A DNA stretch of 64,000 bases from positions 372,001-436,000 of the forward strand of contig NZ_QHKO01000002.1 in NCBI RefSeq assembly GCF_003260125.1, written 5' to 3'. This document shows positions 25,822 through 36,968 of the stretch, one piece after another. The position numbers and the translations under genes were made by a program. Below the pieces are notes generated by a model. It had not been told where the DNA came from. It made no database searches and worked only from the letters and a program-made list of their open reading frames with translations. The stretch comes from Lujinxingia litoralis. Its GTDB lineage: Bacteria > Myxococcota_A > Bradymonadia > Bradymonadales > Bradymonadaceae. Within the stretch, counting starts at the first letter, position 1. Every line of letters starts with the position of its first letter.

Positions 25822-27801
25822 TTAAGGCTTCTCCACCGTAACTTCGTAGGGCTCACAGGCTGAGCCCCCGCTCGCGCTGACGGCGAGATAGTAGAGGCCA
25901 TGAGGCAAGTCAATCGTCAACTCTTCATCTGCACCGGGTCCGGCCCGATTAACCCGCGCCACACGCGCCCGCTCATCGTCGAGAAGCTCAAATCCTAGAT
26001 TGAGCCGGTTCCCCTTAAGACGCACTCGCACCGGCGCCGTCTCCGGAGGCTGCCAGCCCGCCAACCCACCGGCGGTCGGCGCCGCAGCCCCGGGATCCGC
26101 GGCCGGGATCGCACCCGGCTCGGTGGCGGCCTCCACCTGCTCGACCTCCGCGTCGCGAATCTGACCTCCGGGCTGCGGCGCCCGCTCACCAGGCTCGCTC
26201 ACCTCTCCTTCCGTGGCCTCAACCTCAACGGGCTCCACGCGAGCCTCCTCTTCTTGCGGGCCAACCACGAAGGCATAGACATCCACGTCTCCCTCGCTGG
26301 CAATAAAGCCCACCCGCGACGCCGTAGCGACCAGACGGTCGGCCTGACTGGCCTCATCGTTAGGTTCGACCTCCAGCCCCGGGGTACTGGCCACGTTGCG
26401 CAGCCGGAGTTCGTAGTCATACCCCCGGTTGACCAGATTGAAATTCGACTCCACCGAGCGCACCTCCACATCGTAGCTTCCCGGACCGAGCACCTGGTTA
26501 CACACGGTAAGCTCATCGTCGACCTCACCGGCCTCCAGAGACAACGCCGCCTGCGTGCTGCCCTCCTGAGGGAGCCACCTCAACGCCAGGCGGTGATGCT
26601 CTCCCAGCGGACGCACCGTGAGCTGCGCCACATGCTCGGGCGCCTCTTTCTCCGGCACCCCGGCCCAGGGATCAACCCCGCCCGGCTCAGCGTCGGCACG
26701 CTCCTCACGCTCCGCCTCGTCTTCCAGACGCCCCTCCAACAGCGAGGGAGCGATCTCAACCTCGGGGGCCGCCACCTCAAAACGGTAGCGATCCACATCG
26801 CCCGGCGCGTGCAGATACGCCCGCAGCACATCGTCAAACGCAATGATCTGAGCGCTGGCGGCAATATCGTTAGGCTCACGCTCGATCTTAAACTCCGGCT
26901 CCGGCGGGTGCTCGATCACCCGCAGGCGATAACCGCGCTCCCGGTCGTACGCCTCCCCAGAGGTCAGCACAAACCACAGCCCCTGCGCCCCACCCGACAA
27001 CGCGATATTCGGAATCAACGCCGGACGCTCCGAAGACACCGTAAGCTGCAGCAGCGCTGCCCCAAAGTCGGGAGAACCGTACACCCGCAAAGTCTGCTCC
27101 AGCTCCGGAATCGCACTGATCTCCAGACTGTAAACCCGCGAGGGATCCAACGCCTCGGGCTTCACAAAATAGATGTCCCGATCGTCAGGACGATCGTAGA
27201 CCCCCTGAACCTCGCCAGGGACCGCCAGCGGCGACGCCAAACGAGGAAAGTCGTTGGGCTCTCGCTCCACGGCGCCCGCGCTAATACGGCGACTTAGTTC
27301 CACACGATAGTTCCCGCTGCCCTTACCCATCCCCGTCACAAAGAAGCGTCGCCCTCCCTCGGCAGGCACCGAAATCATCGGAACCTCCTCCGGCTCACCG
27401 GCCTCGGCCACTTTGTAGAGTAGCGGCGGATGCTCCTCCTCCCCTCCCACATCGAGATACACCCCCAGGTCCAGCCCGGGCGTCTCAGGCACCACGCGAA
27501 TGTCAACCACCCAGTCTTCTTCCCCGGGCGCCTCGAGCACATACCAGTCAGTATCGCCCTCGGGCTCCAGGCTCGCATGAAGCGGACGCATCTGGGAGCC
27601 CAGTGCCAGTGGCGTGGCCTGGTCGGCGGTGTCGTTGGGCTCTGCCTCCCGAAGCTCCGCGCGCTGCTGCCGCTCTTCGGCCGGGATCACCCGCTCGTCT
27701 TCGCTCTGCCCCAGGAGCGAGCGCACCTTACCCTCGATGTCACAGCCTCCGACCGCGAGAGCCAGGCCAGGAATCAACAGCAGGTAAAGGCGTGATCGCA
27801 T
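25822..27801 (-). CDS. Lipoprotein with four PPC-like beta domains
   Basis: An exported lipoprotein of about 659 aa: signal peptide with lipobox L-A-V-G-G-C, then repeated beta-sandwich modules of the pre-peptidase C-terminal (PPC) type. Each module opens with E-P-N-D. Four are visible: E-P-N-D-T-A-D-Q-A, E-P-N-D-F-P-R-L-A, E-P-N-D-I-A-A-S-A, E-P-N-D-E-A-S-Q-A, each followed by a G-D-x-D-x-Y strand. A Pro/Glu-rich linker separates the last module from a C-terminal domain. No protease domain is present, so the modules stand alone, probably for surface or matrix binding. The ATG at 27801 has GAGAGAG upstream and is preferred to the one at 27813. Confidence 0.78.
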   Translation of the reverse strand: MRSRLYLLLIPGLALAVGGCDIEGKVRSLLGQSEDERVIPAEERQQRAELREAEPNDTADQATPLALGSQMRPLHASLEPEGDTDWYVLEAPGEEDWVVDIRVVPETPGLDLGVYLDVGGEEEHPPLLYKVAEAGEPEEVPMISVPAEGGRRFFVTGMGKGSGNYRVELSRRISAGAVEREPNDFPRLASPLAVPGEVQGVYDRPDDRDIYFVKPEALDPSRVYSLEISAIPELEQTLRVYGSPDFGAALLQLTVSSERPALIPNIALSGGAQGLWFVLTSGEAYDRERGYRLRVIEHPPEPEFKIEREPNDIAASAQIIAFDDVLRAYLHAPGDVDRYRFEVAAPEVEIAPSLLEGRLEDEAEREERADAEPGGVDPWAGVPEKEAPEHVAQLTVRPLGEHHRLALRWLPQEGSTQAALSLEAGEVDDELTVCNQVLGPGSYDVEVRSVESNFNLVNRGYDYELRLRNVASTPGLEVEPNDEASQADRLVATASRVGFIASEGDVDVYAFVVGPQEEEARVEPVEVEATEGEVSEPGERAPQPGGQIRDAEVEQVEAATEPGAIPAADPGAAAPTAGGLAGWQPPETAPVRVRLKGNRLNLGFELLDDERARVARVNRAGPGADEELTIDLPHGLYYLAVSASGGSACEPYEVTVEKP

Positions 27802-27818
27802 CGTCTCTCTCATGGCAA

Positions 27819-27844
27819 AGGCCGGCCTGGGTTCAGGCCGGCCT
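27819..27844 (-). terminator. Hairpin terminator after ompH
   Basis: AGGCCGGCCTG at 27819-27829 and CAGGCCGGCCT at 27834-27844 form an 11-bp perfect stem with a 4-nt loop, just downstream of the ompH stop. Read on the minus strand it is followed by only three T. It also lies directly ahead of the PPC lipoprotein start, so it may act as a partial terminator or attenuate that gene. Confidence 0.55.
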
Positions 27845-27882
27845 CGTTGTATCTCGAGCTTCGTTTGGACAAGAACGTCGTC

Positions 27883-28431
27883 TTAGTTGCGCGCGGCGTT
27901 GTAGCGGCGCACCAGCTCGGTGGTCAGGTTCATCCCGTCGGCGGCGTAAAGCACCGACGACTCGGTGCGCTCCAGAATCAGCGTGTAGCCCTGTTCACGG
28001 GCCATCGTCGCGATGATGCCGCGCATCCGGTCAAAGATGCTCTTGGTGGCCTCGGCCTCCTGTTGAGCCAGCTCGCTCTGAAGTTGCAGGTACAGTTCCT
28101 GAAGCTCCTGCATTCGCGTCTGCAATGTCGTCACGCGCTCGCGACGGGCATCCTCCGAGAGCATCATCGCCTGCTGCTCCAGCTCCTGGCGCATCTGCAT
28201 CACCTCGTTTTGCTTGGCATCGAGGCGCTCCTGACGCTGCGCAAACTCCCGCTCCAACCGAGCCTTAACGCGCTTGCCCTCTTCGATCGAATTGAGCGCT
28301 TCCTGCATATCGACGTAGCCGATCTTCACATCCTGCGCACTCGCGGTAGCGAGCCCGCCGAAGATCACCGCCATCGCCATCAGCAGTGCTACCGCCAGAC
28401 GGCTCATCGTGTTGGACTGTTGAACCTTCAT
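27883..28431 (-). CDS. OmpH/Skp-family periplasmic chaperone
   Basis: Skp binds unfolded outer-membrane proteins in the periplasm and delivers them to the BAM complex. The protein is about 182 aa: a signal peptide ending A-T-A-S-A-Q, then V-K-I-G-Y-V-D-M-Q-E-A-L-N, the usual Skp entry strand, a long charged coiled coil (about residues 40-130) and a C-terminal I-D-x-M-R-x-I-I-A-x-M-A block with Y-x-L-I-L-E. The ATG at 28431 has GAGGAG six bases upstream. It lies directly downstream of bamA on the same strand, the classic arrangement. Confidence 0.9.
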   Translation of the reverse strand: MKVQQSNTMSRLAVALLMAMAVIFGGLATASAQDVKIGYVDMQEALNSIEEGKRVKARLEREFAQRQERLDAKQNEVMQMRQELEQQAMMLSEDARRERVTTLQTRMQELQELYLQLQSELAQQEAEATKSIFDRMRGIIATMAREQGYTLILERTESSVLYAADGMNLTTELVRRYNAARN

Positions 28432-28499
28432 TCCATCTCCTCGGGTCATGGTGGGTCACATCTCCATCAGGTCTTCAATGGATAGACGTCACCCCCGAC

Positions 28500-30983
28500 T
28501 CAAAATGCGTTTTGAATACTAAAATCAAAGACCACGTTGCGTTCGCCGGAAAGCGGCTGCAGGGGCACACCCCACTCAAAGCGCAGCGGGCCGATGGGAC
28601 TGAACCAACGCACTCCCAGGCCCACGGACGTCCGCAGCGCATCGGCATACTCAAGCGATTCGTCGCTGAAGAGGTCGAGCTTCAGGGTGAAAGGCGTCCC
28701 GTCATCGAATGCATTCCCCACATCGGCAAAGACCACCCCGTTGACGCGCATGGCCTCAAAGATCGGGAACTCCACTTCTGCCGTCAGCACCAGGCGCTTG
28801 TTCCCGCCGTAGTGAAACTCCGAGAGCGCACCCGACGGGTCACCGCTCGACGAGGGCACTCGCCGCATCGGACCGAGCGTGTAGCGATCGAAGCCGCGAA
28901 TCGTATCGGGACCACCAGCAAAGTAGCGCTCAAAAATCGGCACCGGACGCTCCGCCGACGTACTCGCCACATACCCGAGATTACCATTGAGCCGGAGCAC
29001 AAAGTTCCAGAAGAGCGGCATGTAAAAGCGAGCATCGACATCGTACTTCACGAACTCGTTCTCACTGGCCGTCAGTGTCCCGTCGGCAATCTCAACCTTG
29101 GCCGAGTGGTACATCCCCCGGGTCGGGAAGATGCGGTTATCCCGGGTGTCCAGATACGCCGCCAGGCGCACGCTGCTGGTCAGCCCGCCGGTAAAGAGCG
29201 GCGAGGCCGGCTGCACGTTGGTGCCCGAATACCCGCCGGGGGCAACTTCGACGTCTTCGAGCTTGTAGGTAAGCGCCGTCGTCAACGAGTCGCCAATATC
29301 CAATCCGAGCAGCTCGCCCAGCGGATACCCAAAGGTCAGGTTCCCCCCCGTCGAGACGCGCGAGAAGTCCTGATAGAGGTAATCGAAGTTGTAGAGATCG
29401 ATGGCAAACTGCCAGCGACTCCCCATCAACCAGGGCTCCGAGAAGCGCAGATTAAAGAGTCGGCGAATCCCCGACGCCTGCACACTCAACGCCAGCGATT
29501 GCCCACGCCCGAAGAGGTTCTCCTGAGAGACCTGCCCCTGGAAAATGAAGCTCTCCTGACTGGAGAGGCCCGCCCCCACCTGGAAGGTCCCGGTGGGGCG
29601 CTCCTTGATCTCCACCCGCAGGTCCACAACCTCCGGTGACGAGGTCGCCTGACTGGTCACCGTAACCTGCTCGAAGTAGCCCAGACGCTCAATACGCTGT
29701 CGTGACTCCTCCAGCGCCGTGGCCGAGTAGAGGTCCCCCTCTCCCAGCACCATCTCGCGCCGCACCACCAGATCGCGGGTCTTGACGTTACCCACCACCT
29801 CAATGCGACCGATGGAAACCATCGGGCCCCGGGTGATGTTGAGCATCAGATTGACCCGGGAAGCGTCCTCTCCGGAGGACGGGGTCAACGGAACCACCCG
29901 GGCGTTGGCGTAGCCGGCATCTTCATACAGACGCTTGATGCGCTGCATGCCCATCTGCATCTCGCCATAGGCCAGCACATCACCGGCATCCAGCCCCACC
30001 ATCTCCGTGAGGGTGTCGGCATCGGTGATCAGGTCGCCCTGAACCCCCACCGACTCGACATAGTGGCGCGGCCCCTCTTCGATGCGCACCGTCAGGTAGA
30101 GGTCGCGCTTATCAGCCGAGAGGCGGATGGTCGGCTCCCCGATCTTCACCGCCAGGTAGCCCTGATGGTAGTAGTAGAGCATCAGGCGCTGCAGATCTTC
30201 CTGGAAATCCTGCTCCCGGAAGTTGCCAAATCGCGTCAGAAACGAGAGCCAGTGCCCCTCGCGCGTGGCCATGATGTTCTTGAGTTCGGCATCGTCGATG
30301 GCCTCGTTGCCCAGCAGCGTCACCCGCTTCACACGCACCTTGGCATGCTCGCGGATCTCGAAGGTCACGATCGCCAGATCCTCTCGCCCCGGCGGGCTGG
30401 TGATCTCGTAATCGACCTCGGCCAGGAAGTGTCCCTTCTCGCGGTAGAGCTCCTGGATGGCCGCCGCGCTGCGGCTGACATCGGCAAAGTTGACGATCGA
30501 GAAGCGCTGCAGGTCCACGACTTCTTCGATATCGTCGGTGTTCACCGCATCATTGCCCCGGTAGCGCACCTCGTCGATGGCCGGCTTCTCCTCGACGATA
30601 AAGGTCACCACCAGGCCCTCTTCACCCTGGGTCGCGTCGACCTTGACGTCGTCGAAGTACCCCAGGCTGAAGATTCGCTGGATATCCTTGCTGATCTGCT
30701 CCCGGGAGAGCGCCATACCCGCGCGCACCTGGGCCCGGTCCAGAATCGTGGCCGTCTCCACCCGACGGTTGCCCGAGGTTCGCACCTCGACAACCTCCTG
30801 CCCTTCGGCGCCGGCCTGCCCCCGGGGGAGCTCGGCGGTCTGCCGCGGCGCGGCAGGCGCCGCCTCCAAAATATCGGGGCGCTCAAGCCGGGGCATCCCC
30901 TGGGCGTAAAGCGCGCCGGGCGCGGCCAGCGCAATCACCAGCGCGCCTAACAGCGTTGCCGCCCGTAGCTTTCCATCAACCAT
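28500..30983 (-). CDS. bamA: Outer-membrane protein assembly factor BamA
   Basis: BamA is the Omp85 insertase that folds beta-barrel proteins into the outer membrane. A signal peptide (ending L-Y-A-Q-G) precedes five POTRA-like repeats and a C-terminal 16-strand barrel. The loop-6 motif I-R-G-F in P-D-T-I-R-G-F-D-R-Y is present, as is the barrel-end F-R-x-x-x-G-V-x-L motif region. The protein ends in Phe, the usual outer-membrane signature. About 827 aa, normal length. The ATG at 30983 begins the signal peptide; the longer frame adds 13 residues without signal character. Upstream of lolD start direction, downstream runs ompH. Confidence 0.95.
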   Translation of the reverse strand: MVDGKLRAATLLGALVIALAAPGALYAQGMPRLERPDILEAAPAAPRQTAELPRGQAGAEGQEVVEVRTSGNRRVETATILDRAQVRAGMALSREQISKDIQRIFSLGYFDDVKVDATQGEEGLVVTFIVEEKPAIDEVRYRGNDAVNTDDIEEVVDLQRFSIVNFADVSRSAAAIQELYREKGHFLAEVDYEITSPPGREDLAIVTFEIREHAKVRVKRVTLLGNEAIDDAELKNIMATREGHWLSFLTRFGNFREQDFQEDLQRLMLYYYHQGYLAVKIGEPTIRLSADKRDLYLTVRIEEGPRHYVESVGVQGDLITDADTLTEMVGLDAGDVLAYGEMQMGMQRIKRLYEDAGYANARVVPLTPSSGEDASRVNLMLNITRGPMVSIGRIEVVGNVKTRDLVVRREMVLGEGDLYSATALEESRQRIERLGYFEQVTVTSQATSSPEVVDLRVEIKERPTGTFQVGAGLSSQESFIFQGQVSQENLFGRGQSLALSVQASGIRRLFNLRFSEPWLMGSRWQFAIDLYNFDYLYQDFSRVSTGGNLTFGYPLGELLGLDIGDSLTTALTYKLEDVEVAPGGYSGTNVQPASPLFTGGLTSSVRLAAYLDTRDNRIFPTRGMYHSAKVEIADGTLTASENEFVKYDVDARFYMPLFWNFVLRLNGNLGYVASTSAERPVPIFERYFAGGPDTIRGFDRYTLGPMRRVPSSSGDPSGALSEFHYGGNKRLVLTAEVEFPIFEAMRVNGVVFADVGNAFDDGTPFTLKLDLFSDESLEYADALRTSVGLGVRWFSPIGPLRFEWGVPLQPLSGERNVVFDFSIQNAF

Positions 30984-31027
30984 CACATCTGTTCCTGAGA
31001 GCGTTCCGAAGTGGGGCGCCAACGCGC

Positions 31028-31873
31028 TTAAGCAGAGGGGGAGTCATGAGCATCATAGGTGGTAGCGACTCCGTCGGCACCGGCGGCCTCTTCCGCAGCA
31101 ACAGCCATCTGGCGGGGGTCGCGAGGCTCGCGGTGAAGCAGCTCCTCGGGAAGCCGCCCTTCCAGACGCGCATCGCCCGGAATCTGCGGGATGAGCTGCC
31201 CCTGGTCGACCAGCACCCGAATGGGCATCGTCTCAGCCAGATTCGGGTCGTGCGTCACCACCACCACGGTCACCCCGGTGCTCTGATTGAGCTCACGCAA
31301 CACGGCGTGTATCCCGGCACCGGTCTTAAGGTCAAGGTTCCCGGTGGGCTCATCGGCCAGCAGAAGCCGCGGCTTTTTGAAGAGCGCGCGTGCAATCGCC
31401 ACCCGCTGCTGCTCCCCGCCGGAGAGTTCTCCGGGCTGGTGATGGACCCGCTCCTTGAGCCCGACCTTCTCCAGGAGCTCCATCGCCCGCTCCTCGGCCA
31501 CGCTCTTTCGCATGCGCCCGATTAACCCGGGCATCATCACGTTCTCCAGAGCCGTAAACTCGGGCAGAAGATGATGAAACTGGAAGACAAATCCCACCTG
31601 GTCATTGCGAAAACGTGCCAGTCCGGACGAGCTGCGCGCGAAGATATCCTCGCCATCAAAGCGCATCGTTCCGTCGGTCGGCGCATCCAGCGTGCCCAGC
31701 AGTTGCAGAAGCGTGCTCTTGCCGGCCCCACTCGGCCCCATGATGGCCACCTGGTCGCCGGCAAAGATACGGAAGTTCAGGTCGCGCAGCACCGCCAACT
31801 CCTGGCCGCGGTGCTCAAAACGCCTGGAGATCTTCTCCAGCTCGATCAACGGAGTTCCGGTCGTGTCAGTCAT
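31028..31873 (-). CDS. lolD: Lipoprotein-releasing ABC transporter ATPase LolD
   Basis: LolD powers release of lipoproteins from the inner membrane to LolA. Walker A G-P-S-G-A-G-K-S-T, Q-loop F-Q-F-H-H-L-L-P-E-F-T-A-L-E-N (the MacB/LolD hallmark), signature L-S-G-G-E-Q-Q-R-V-A-I-A-R-A, Walker B L-L-L-A-D-E-P-T-G-N-L-D, and H-loop V-V-T-H-D. At 281 aa it carries a C-terminal extension of about 45 residues that typical LolD lacks. The ATG at 31873 overlaps the permease stop by eight bases, with GAGGGG seven bases upstream. Confidence 0.93.
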   Translation of the reverse strand: MTDTTGTPLIELEKISRRFEHRGQELAVLRDLNFRIFAGDQVAIMGPSGAGKSTLLQLLGTLDAPTDGTMRFDGEDIFARSSSGLARFRNDQVGFVFQFHHLLPEFTALENVMMPGLIGRMRKSVAEERAMELLEKVGLKERVHHQPGELSGGEQQRVAIARALFKKPRLLLADEPTGNLDLKTGAGIHAVLRELNQSTGVTVVVVTHDPNLAETMPIRVLVDQGQLIPQIPGDARLEGRLPEELLHREPRDPRQMAVAAEEAAGADGVATTYDAHDSPSA

Positions 31874-33437
31874 AGCGAAGCCCCTCTACCGGCCGCATCT
31901 TCGCCGCCTGGTACGATGGATAAAGTGTTGCCAGAAAGCTGATGACGATCGTGCTGACCACCACCGCGCTGACCTCCCAGCGGTTCACCGCCACGGGCAG
32001 CGTTGAGATGTAATACACCTCCGAATCCAGCGGCAGCCCGACGGTCTCCAGCAGGTAACAGATCAACAGCCCCAGCCCCAACCCGGCCGCCGCTCCGACG
32101 GCGCCAATCACCACCCCCTGGTACATGAAGATCCGCATCACCCCGCCATCGCTGGCCCCCATCGACTTGAGAATGGCGATCTCGCGGGCCTTCTCAATCA
32201 CGATCATGATCAGCATGGCCACAATCGAGAAGCTCGCGACCAGGATGATAAAGATCAGCACCACAAACATGGCGATCTTTTCGAGCTTCAGCGCAAAGAA
32301 AAGGCTGCTGTTCATCTCCTGCCAGTCGAGCACTCGCAGCTCCGGGGAGAATCGCTCGCGCAGCCGGTCGGCGCTCTCCACCGAGAGGTCCACATCGGCA
32401 GTTCGCAACTCCACGCCGGTGGCCCCCTCAAAATCAAGCAGGCGCGCGGCATCCGGCAGCGCGGTAAACGCGGCGTTGGCGTCGTATTCGTACATCCCAC
32501 TGTAGAAGATGCCCACGATCCGAAAGGGCCGGCTGCGTGGAATCGGCCCTGACGGCCCGATTTCGCCACGAGGCGTGACCACGTTGACCTCATCGCCCAG
32601 ACGAACCTGCAACGAGGTCGCCAGCTCCGTGCCAATGATCAGCCCGGGAACCCGCGAAGGATCATCAAAGGCCGCGTCGAACACCGGCGGCATCGACTCG
32701 CCATCGCCCTCTTCGCCCGGCAGCGCGGGAAGGTCCCATCCCTGAGCCCCGGAATCATCAAAGAGCGGCGGCATAAAGCCTTCCTCGCCGGCCGGCATCG
32801 GCTCGGCCCCTTCCGCCATCGGATCATCCAGGTCGATCAAGGGCACCGGCTCGTCACCGGGCTCCAAAAACAGGTCCTCCTGGCCTTCGGACTCCCCTCG
32901 CCGGGCATCGATCGCCTCGCGCAGCTCCCGATTCTCTTTATCCAGACGGTCCAGCAGGATATCGAGCTCGGCACTTCGCTCAGCCTCCAGCTCGCGCATC
33001 ATCGCGGAGTCGTCGCGAAGATACTCAAGTTTCCCCTGCTCCAACCCCTCCAGGAGTTCGGTGACCGTGCCCACCCGCTCGATGTCAACACCGCGCAGGA
33101 TGACACCGCTGAGATTGGTGGGCGAGGACACCATCACCTCGCTCTCAATGAAGGGGGAGGCTCCGAGGACGCCCTCCACCTCCAACGCGCTGTCCGCCAC
33201 GGCGGCCGCGTCGGCCAGGGGCCCGTAATCCGGCGCCTGAATCACGACATGCGCCTTGGCGCCCAGAATTTTACCGGTGAGGTCGGCCTTAAAGCCGCCC
33301 ATCACACTGAGCACCACGATCAGCGCGGTGACCCCCAGCGCCACGCCACTGACCGCGATCAGAGTAATGATCGAGACGACGCGGCTGCGCTGTTTAGCCA
33401 TCAGATATCGACGGCCGACGAAGCTCTCATAGGACAT
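31866..33437 (-). CDS. Lipoprotein-releasing permease (LolC/LolE family, single-permease LolF type)
   Basis: The membrane subunit partner of LolD. A 523-aa protein with the MacB-like layout: one N-terminal helix (I-I-T-L-I-A-V-S-G-V-A-L-G-V-T-A-L-I-V-V), a large periplasmic domain, then three C-terminal helices. The family N-terminus F-V-G-R-R-Y-L and the C-terminal Y-P-S-Y-Q-A-A-K-M-R-P-V-E-G-L-R-Y-D are diagnostic. It is longer than the usual 400-420 aa because of an insert of about 120 residues (roughly 125-245) with a charged coiled-coil stretch and then an acidic, Pro/Met/Gly-rich stretch. Only one permease gene is present, as in LolF-type systems. Confidence 0.9.
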   Translation of the reverse strand: MSYESFVGRRYLMAKQRSRVVSIITLIAVSGVALGVTALIVVLSVMGGFKADLTGKILGAKAHVVIQAPDYGPLADAAAVADSALEVEGVLGASPFIESEVMVSSPTNLSGVILRGVDIERVGTVTELLEGLEQGKLEYLRDDSAMMRELEAERSAELDILLDRLDKENRELREAIDARRGESEGQEDLFLEPGDEPVPLIDLDDPMAEGAEPMPAGEEGFMPPLFDDSGAQGWDLPALPGEEGDGESMPPVFDAAFDDPSRVPGLIIGTELATSLQVRLGDEVNVVTPRGEIGPSGPIPRSRPFRIVGIFYSGMYEYDANAAFTALPDAARLLDFEGATGVELRTADVDLSVESADRLRERFSPELRVLDWQEMNSSLFFALKLEKIAMFVVLIFIILVASFSIVAMLIMIVIEKAREIAILKSMGASDGGVMRIFMYQGVVIGAVGAAAGLGLGLLICYLLETVGLPLDSEVYYISTLPVAVNRWEVSAVVVSTIVISFLATLYPSYQAAKMRPVEGLRYD

Positions 33438-33476
33438 CAGCTTCCCATTTCGGGCAACTTGCAGGTGAGCACACCG

Positions 33477-33521
33477 GGCGGCTCAAGCCGCCACCGGCGG
33501 CGAGTTGATTCCCGCCGCCGG
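33477..33521. other. Two adjacent GC hairpins between prfB and lolC/E
   Basis: GGCGGC/GCCGCC (33477-33482 and 33487-33492) and CCGGCGGCG/CGCCGCCGG (33494-33502 and 33513-33521) lie between the prfB stop and the lolC/E start. Neither is followed by a T-run on the minus strand. They may slow or end transcription from prfB, or be chance. Confidence 0.4.
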
Positions 33522-33529
33522 CAAGGCTC

Positions 33530-34664
33530 TTAGACCTCGGCGTCTTCGACATCTTCAGCCTGACCACCGGCCTTGAGCAGGTAGGCCTCCACAAAGGGAT
33601 CGAGACCTCCGTCGAGCACCTTGTCGACATTGCCCTCGGTATATCCGGTGCGCAGGTCTTTGATCTGCTTATAAGGATGCAGCACATACGATCGAATCTG
33701 GCTACCAAAGGCCACATCCTTCTGATCGGCGTGCTCCGCGTCGGCTTTCTCGCGGCGCTCCTGCATCTCCCGCTCGTAGAGTTTGGCGCGCAACATCTTC
33801 ATCGCCGTGGCGCGGTTCTTGTGCTGCGAGCGCTCATTCTGGCAGGCCACCACGATCCCGGTGGGAATGTGGGTAAAGCGCACCGCGGAGTCGGTCCGGT
33901 TAACGTGCTGACCACCGGCACCGGAAGCGCGATACGTGTCGACGCGCAGATCGCTATCGTTGATCTCGATCTCGATATCGTCATCGATCTCCGGCGCCAC
34001 TGACACCGCCGCAAAGCTGGTATGACGACGTTTGGCGCTATCAAAAGGACTGATACGCACCAGACGATGCACCCCGGATTCGGCCTTAAGGTGCCCGAAG
34101 GCAAAGGAGCCTTCCACGCGCAGGTCGGCACTCTTGATACCGGCCTCGTCGCCAAATTGCTGGTCAGCGATCTCCACCTTCCAGCCCTTTTGCTCGCAGT
34201 AGCGCAGGTACATTCGCAACAGGATCGAGGCCCAGTCCTGGCTCTCGGTCCCGCCGGCACCGGCGTTGATCGACACGATGGCGTTAAGATCATCGTGCTC
34301 ACCGCCGAGCATCCGCCGGGTTTCCAGCGTCTGAACCTCGCGCTCTACGCCCTCGATCAGCTCCGATGCATCTGCAATGACCTGCGGGTCGCCCTCGGCC
34401 TCGGCATCGAGCTCCAGGTAGAGTTCGGCCTCATCCAGACCCTCGAGCTGGCCCTCAAAACGCTCGATCAGATCCATCAGCTCCCCGCGCTCCTTCATCG
34501 TGGCCTGGGCGCGGTCGCCGTCGTTCCAGAACTCCGGGTCCTGGCTTATGGCATCAAGCTCTTCAACTCTGGCTCTCTTTTGAGCCAGGTCAAAGATACC
34601 TCCCGAGCTCGACCAACCGTTGACGAAGATCGGAGATGGCAGTGCGGATCTCTTCGCGGGTCAT
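33530..34664 (-). CDS. prfB: Peptide chain release factor 2, programmed +1 frameshift
   Basis: RF2 terminates translation at UGA and UAA. The gene is in two frames. Codons 1-24 run from the ATG at 34664 (GGAGG seven bases upstream) and end at an in-frame TGA (34592-34590). Skipping one base at CTT-TGA-C continues the protein with D-L-A-Q-K and 353 more residues. The product of about 377 aa has the stop-recognition S-P-F (R-I-S-P-F-D-S) and the catalytic G-G-Q (S-G-A-G-G-Q-H-V-N). The frameshift is the classic RF2 autoregulation: low RF2 allows slippage past its own stop. eno lies upstream on the same strand. Confidence 0.96.
34590..34604 (-). promoter_or_regulatory. prfB +1 frameshift site
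   Basis: On the minus strand the sequence reads GGGAGG-TAT-CTT-TGA-C: a Shine-Dalgarno-like stimulator (34599-34604) three bases before the slippery CTT, then the in-frame TGA. The GGTATCTTTGAC part matches the well-known E. coli site as I recall it. The downstream frame continues an RF2 without a break. Confidence 0.95.
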
Positions 34665-34759
34665 GGCATGACCTCCATACAGAGCGCGCTCAGCGCGCGA
34701 AAATTGGGGTTTGAAGATGCCGCGCGACCTTAAATTTGGCCGCCGCGGCAGGTCGGGCG

Positions 34760-34789
34760 GTTGTAGCGCGCGGGCTCTGTGACTGTCAA
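34760..34789 (-). promoter_or_regulatory. Likely sigma-70 promoter of prfB
   Basis: On the minus strand a perfect -35 TTGACA (34789-34784) is followed after 18 bp by TACAAC (34765-34760), four of six matches to TATAAT. It lies about 95 bp upstream of the prfB ATG. It would let prfB be expressed apart from eno, whose probable terminator lies just upstream of it. Confidence 0.55.
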
Positions 34790-34870
34790 TCGGGCGCTCT
34801 CTCAACGATGCCCCTGCTGCCAGACATCAACAGCGGAGCAGACGCCAATCATCCCTCTTAAACACAACAA

Positions 34871-34899
34871 GCGCCGCCTCTCCGAGCGAGAGGCGACGC
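34871..34899 (-). terminator. Probable terminator of eno
   Basis: GCGCCGCCTCT (34871-34881) and AGAGGCGACGC (34889-34899) form a stem of about 11 bp with one mismatch around a 7-nt loop. On the minus strand it is followed by TTGTTGTGTTT, a broken T-rich tail. It sits about 50 bp after the eno stop. Confidence 0.65.
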
Positions 34900-34946
34900 T
34901 TATCGAGGTGTTCCCGGGCCCCAACAAAAGGGAGCCCGCCCGACGA

Positions 34947-36952
<2,006 letters not shown>

Positions 36953-36968
36953 GCCCAACTCTCCCGGC

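Noticed and set aside
34590..34805. prfB as a pseudogene with an early stop
   Set aside because: The stop lies in the exact RF2 frameshift signal and the downstream frame is a full RF2.
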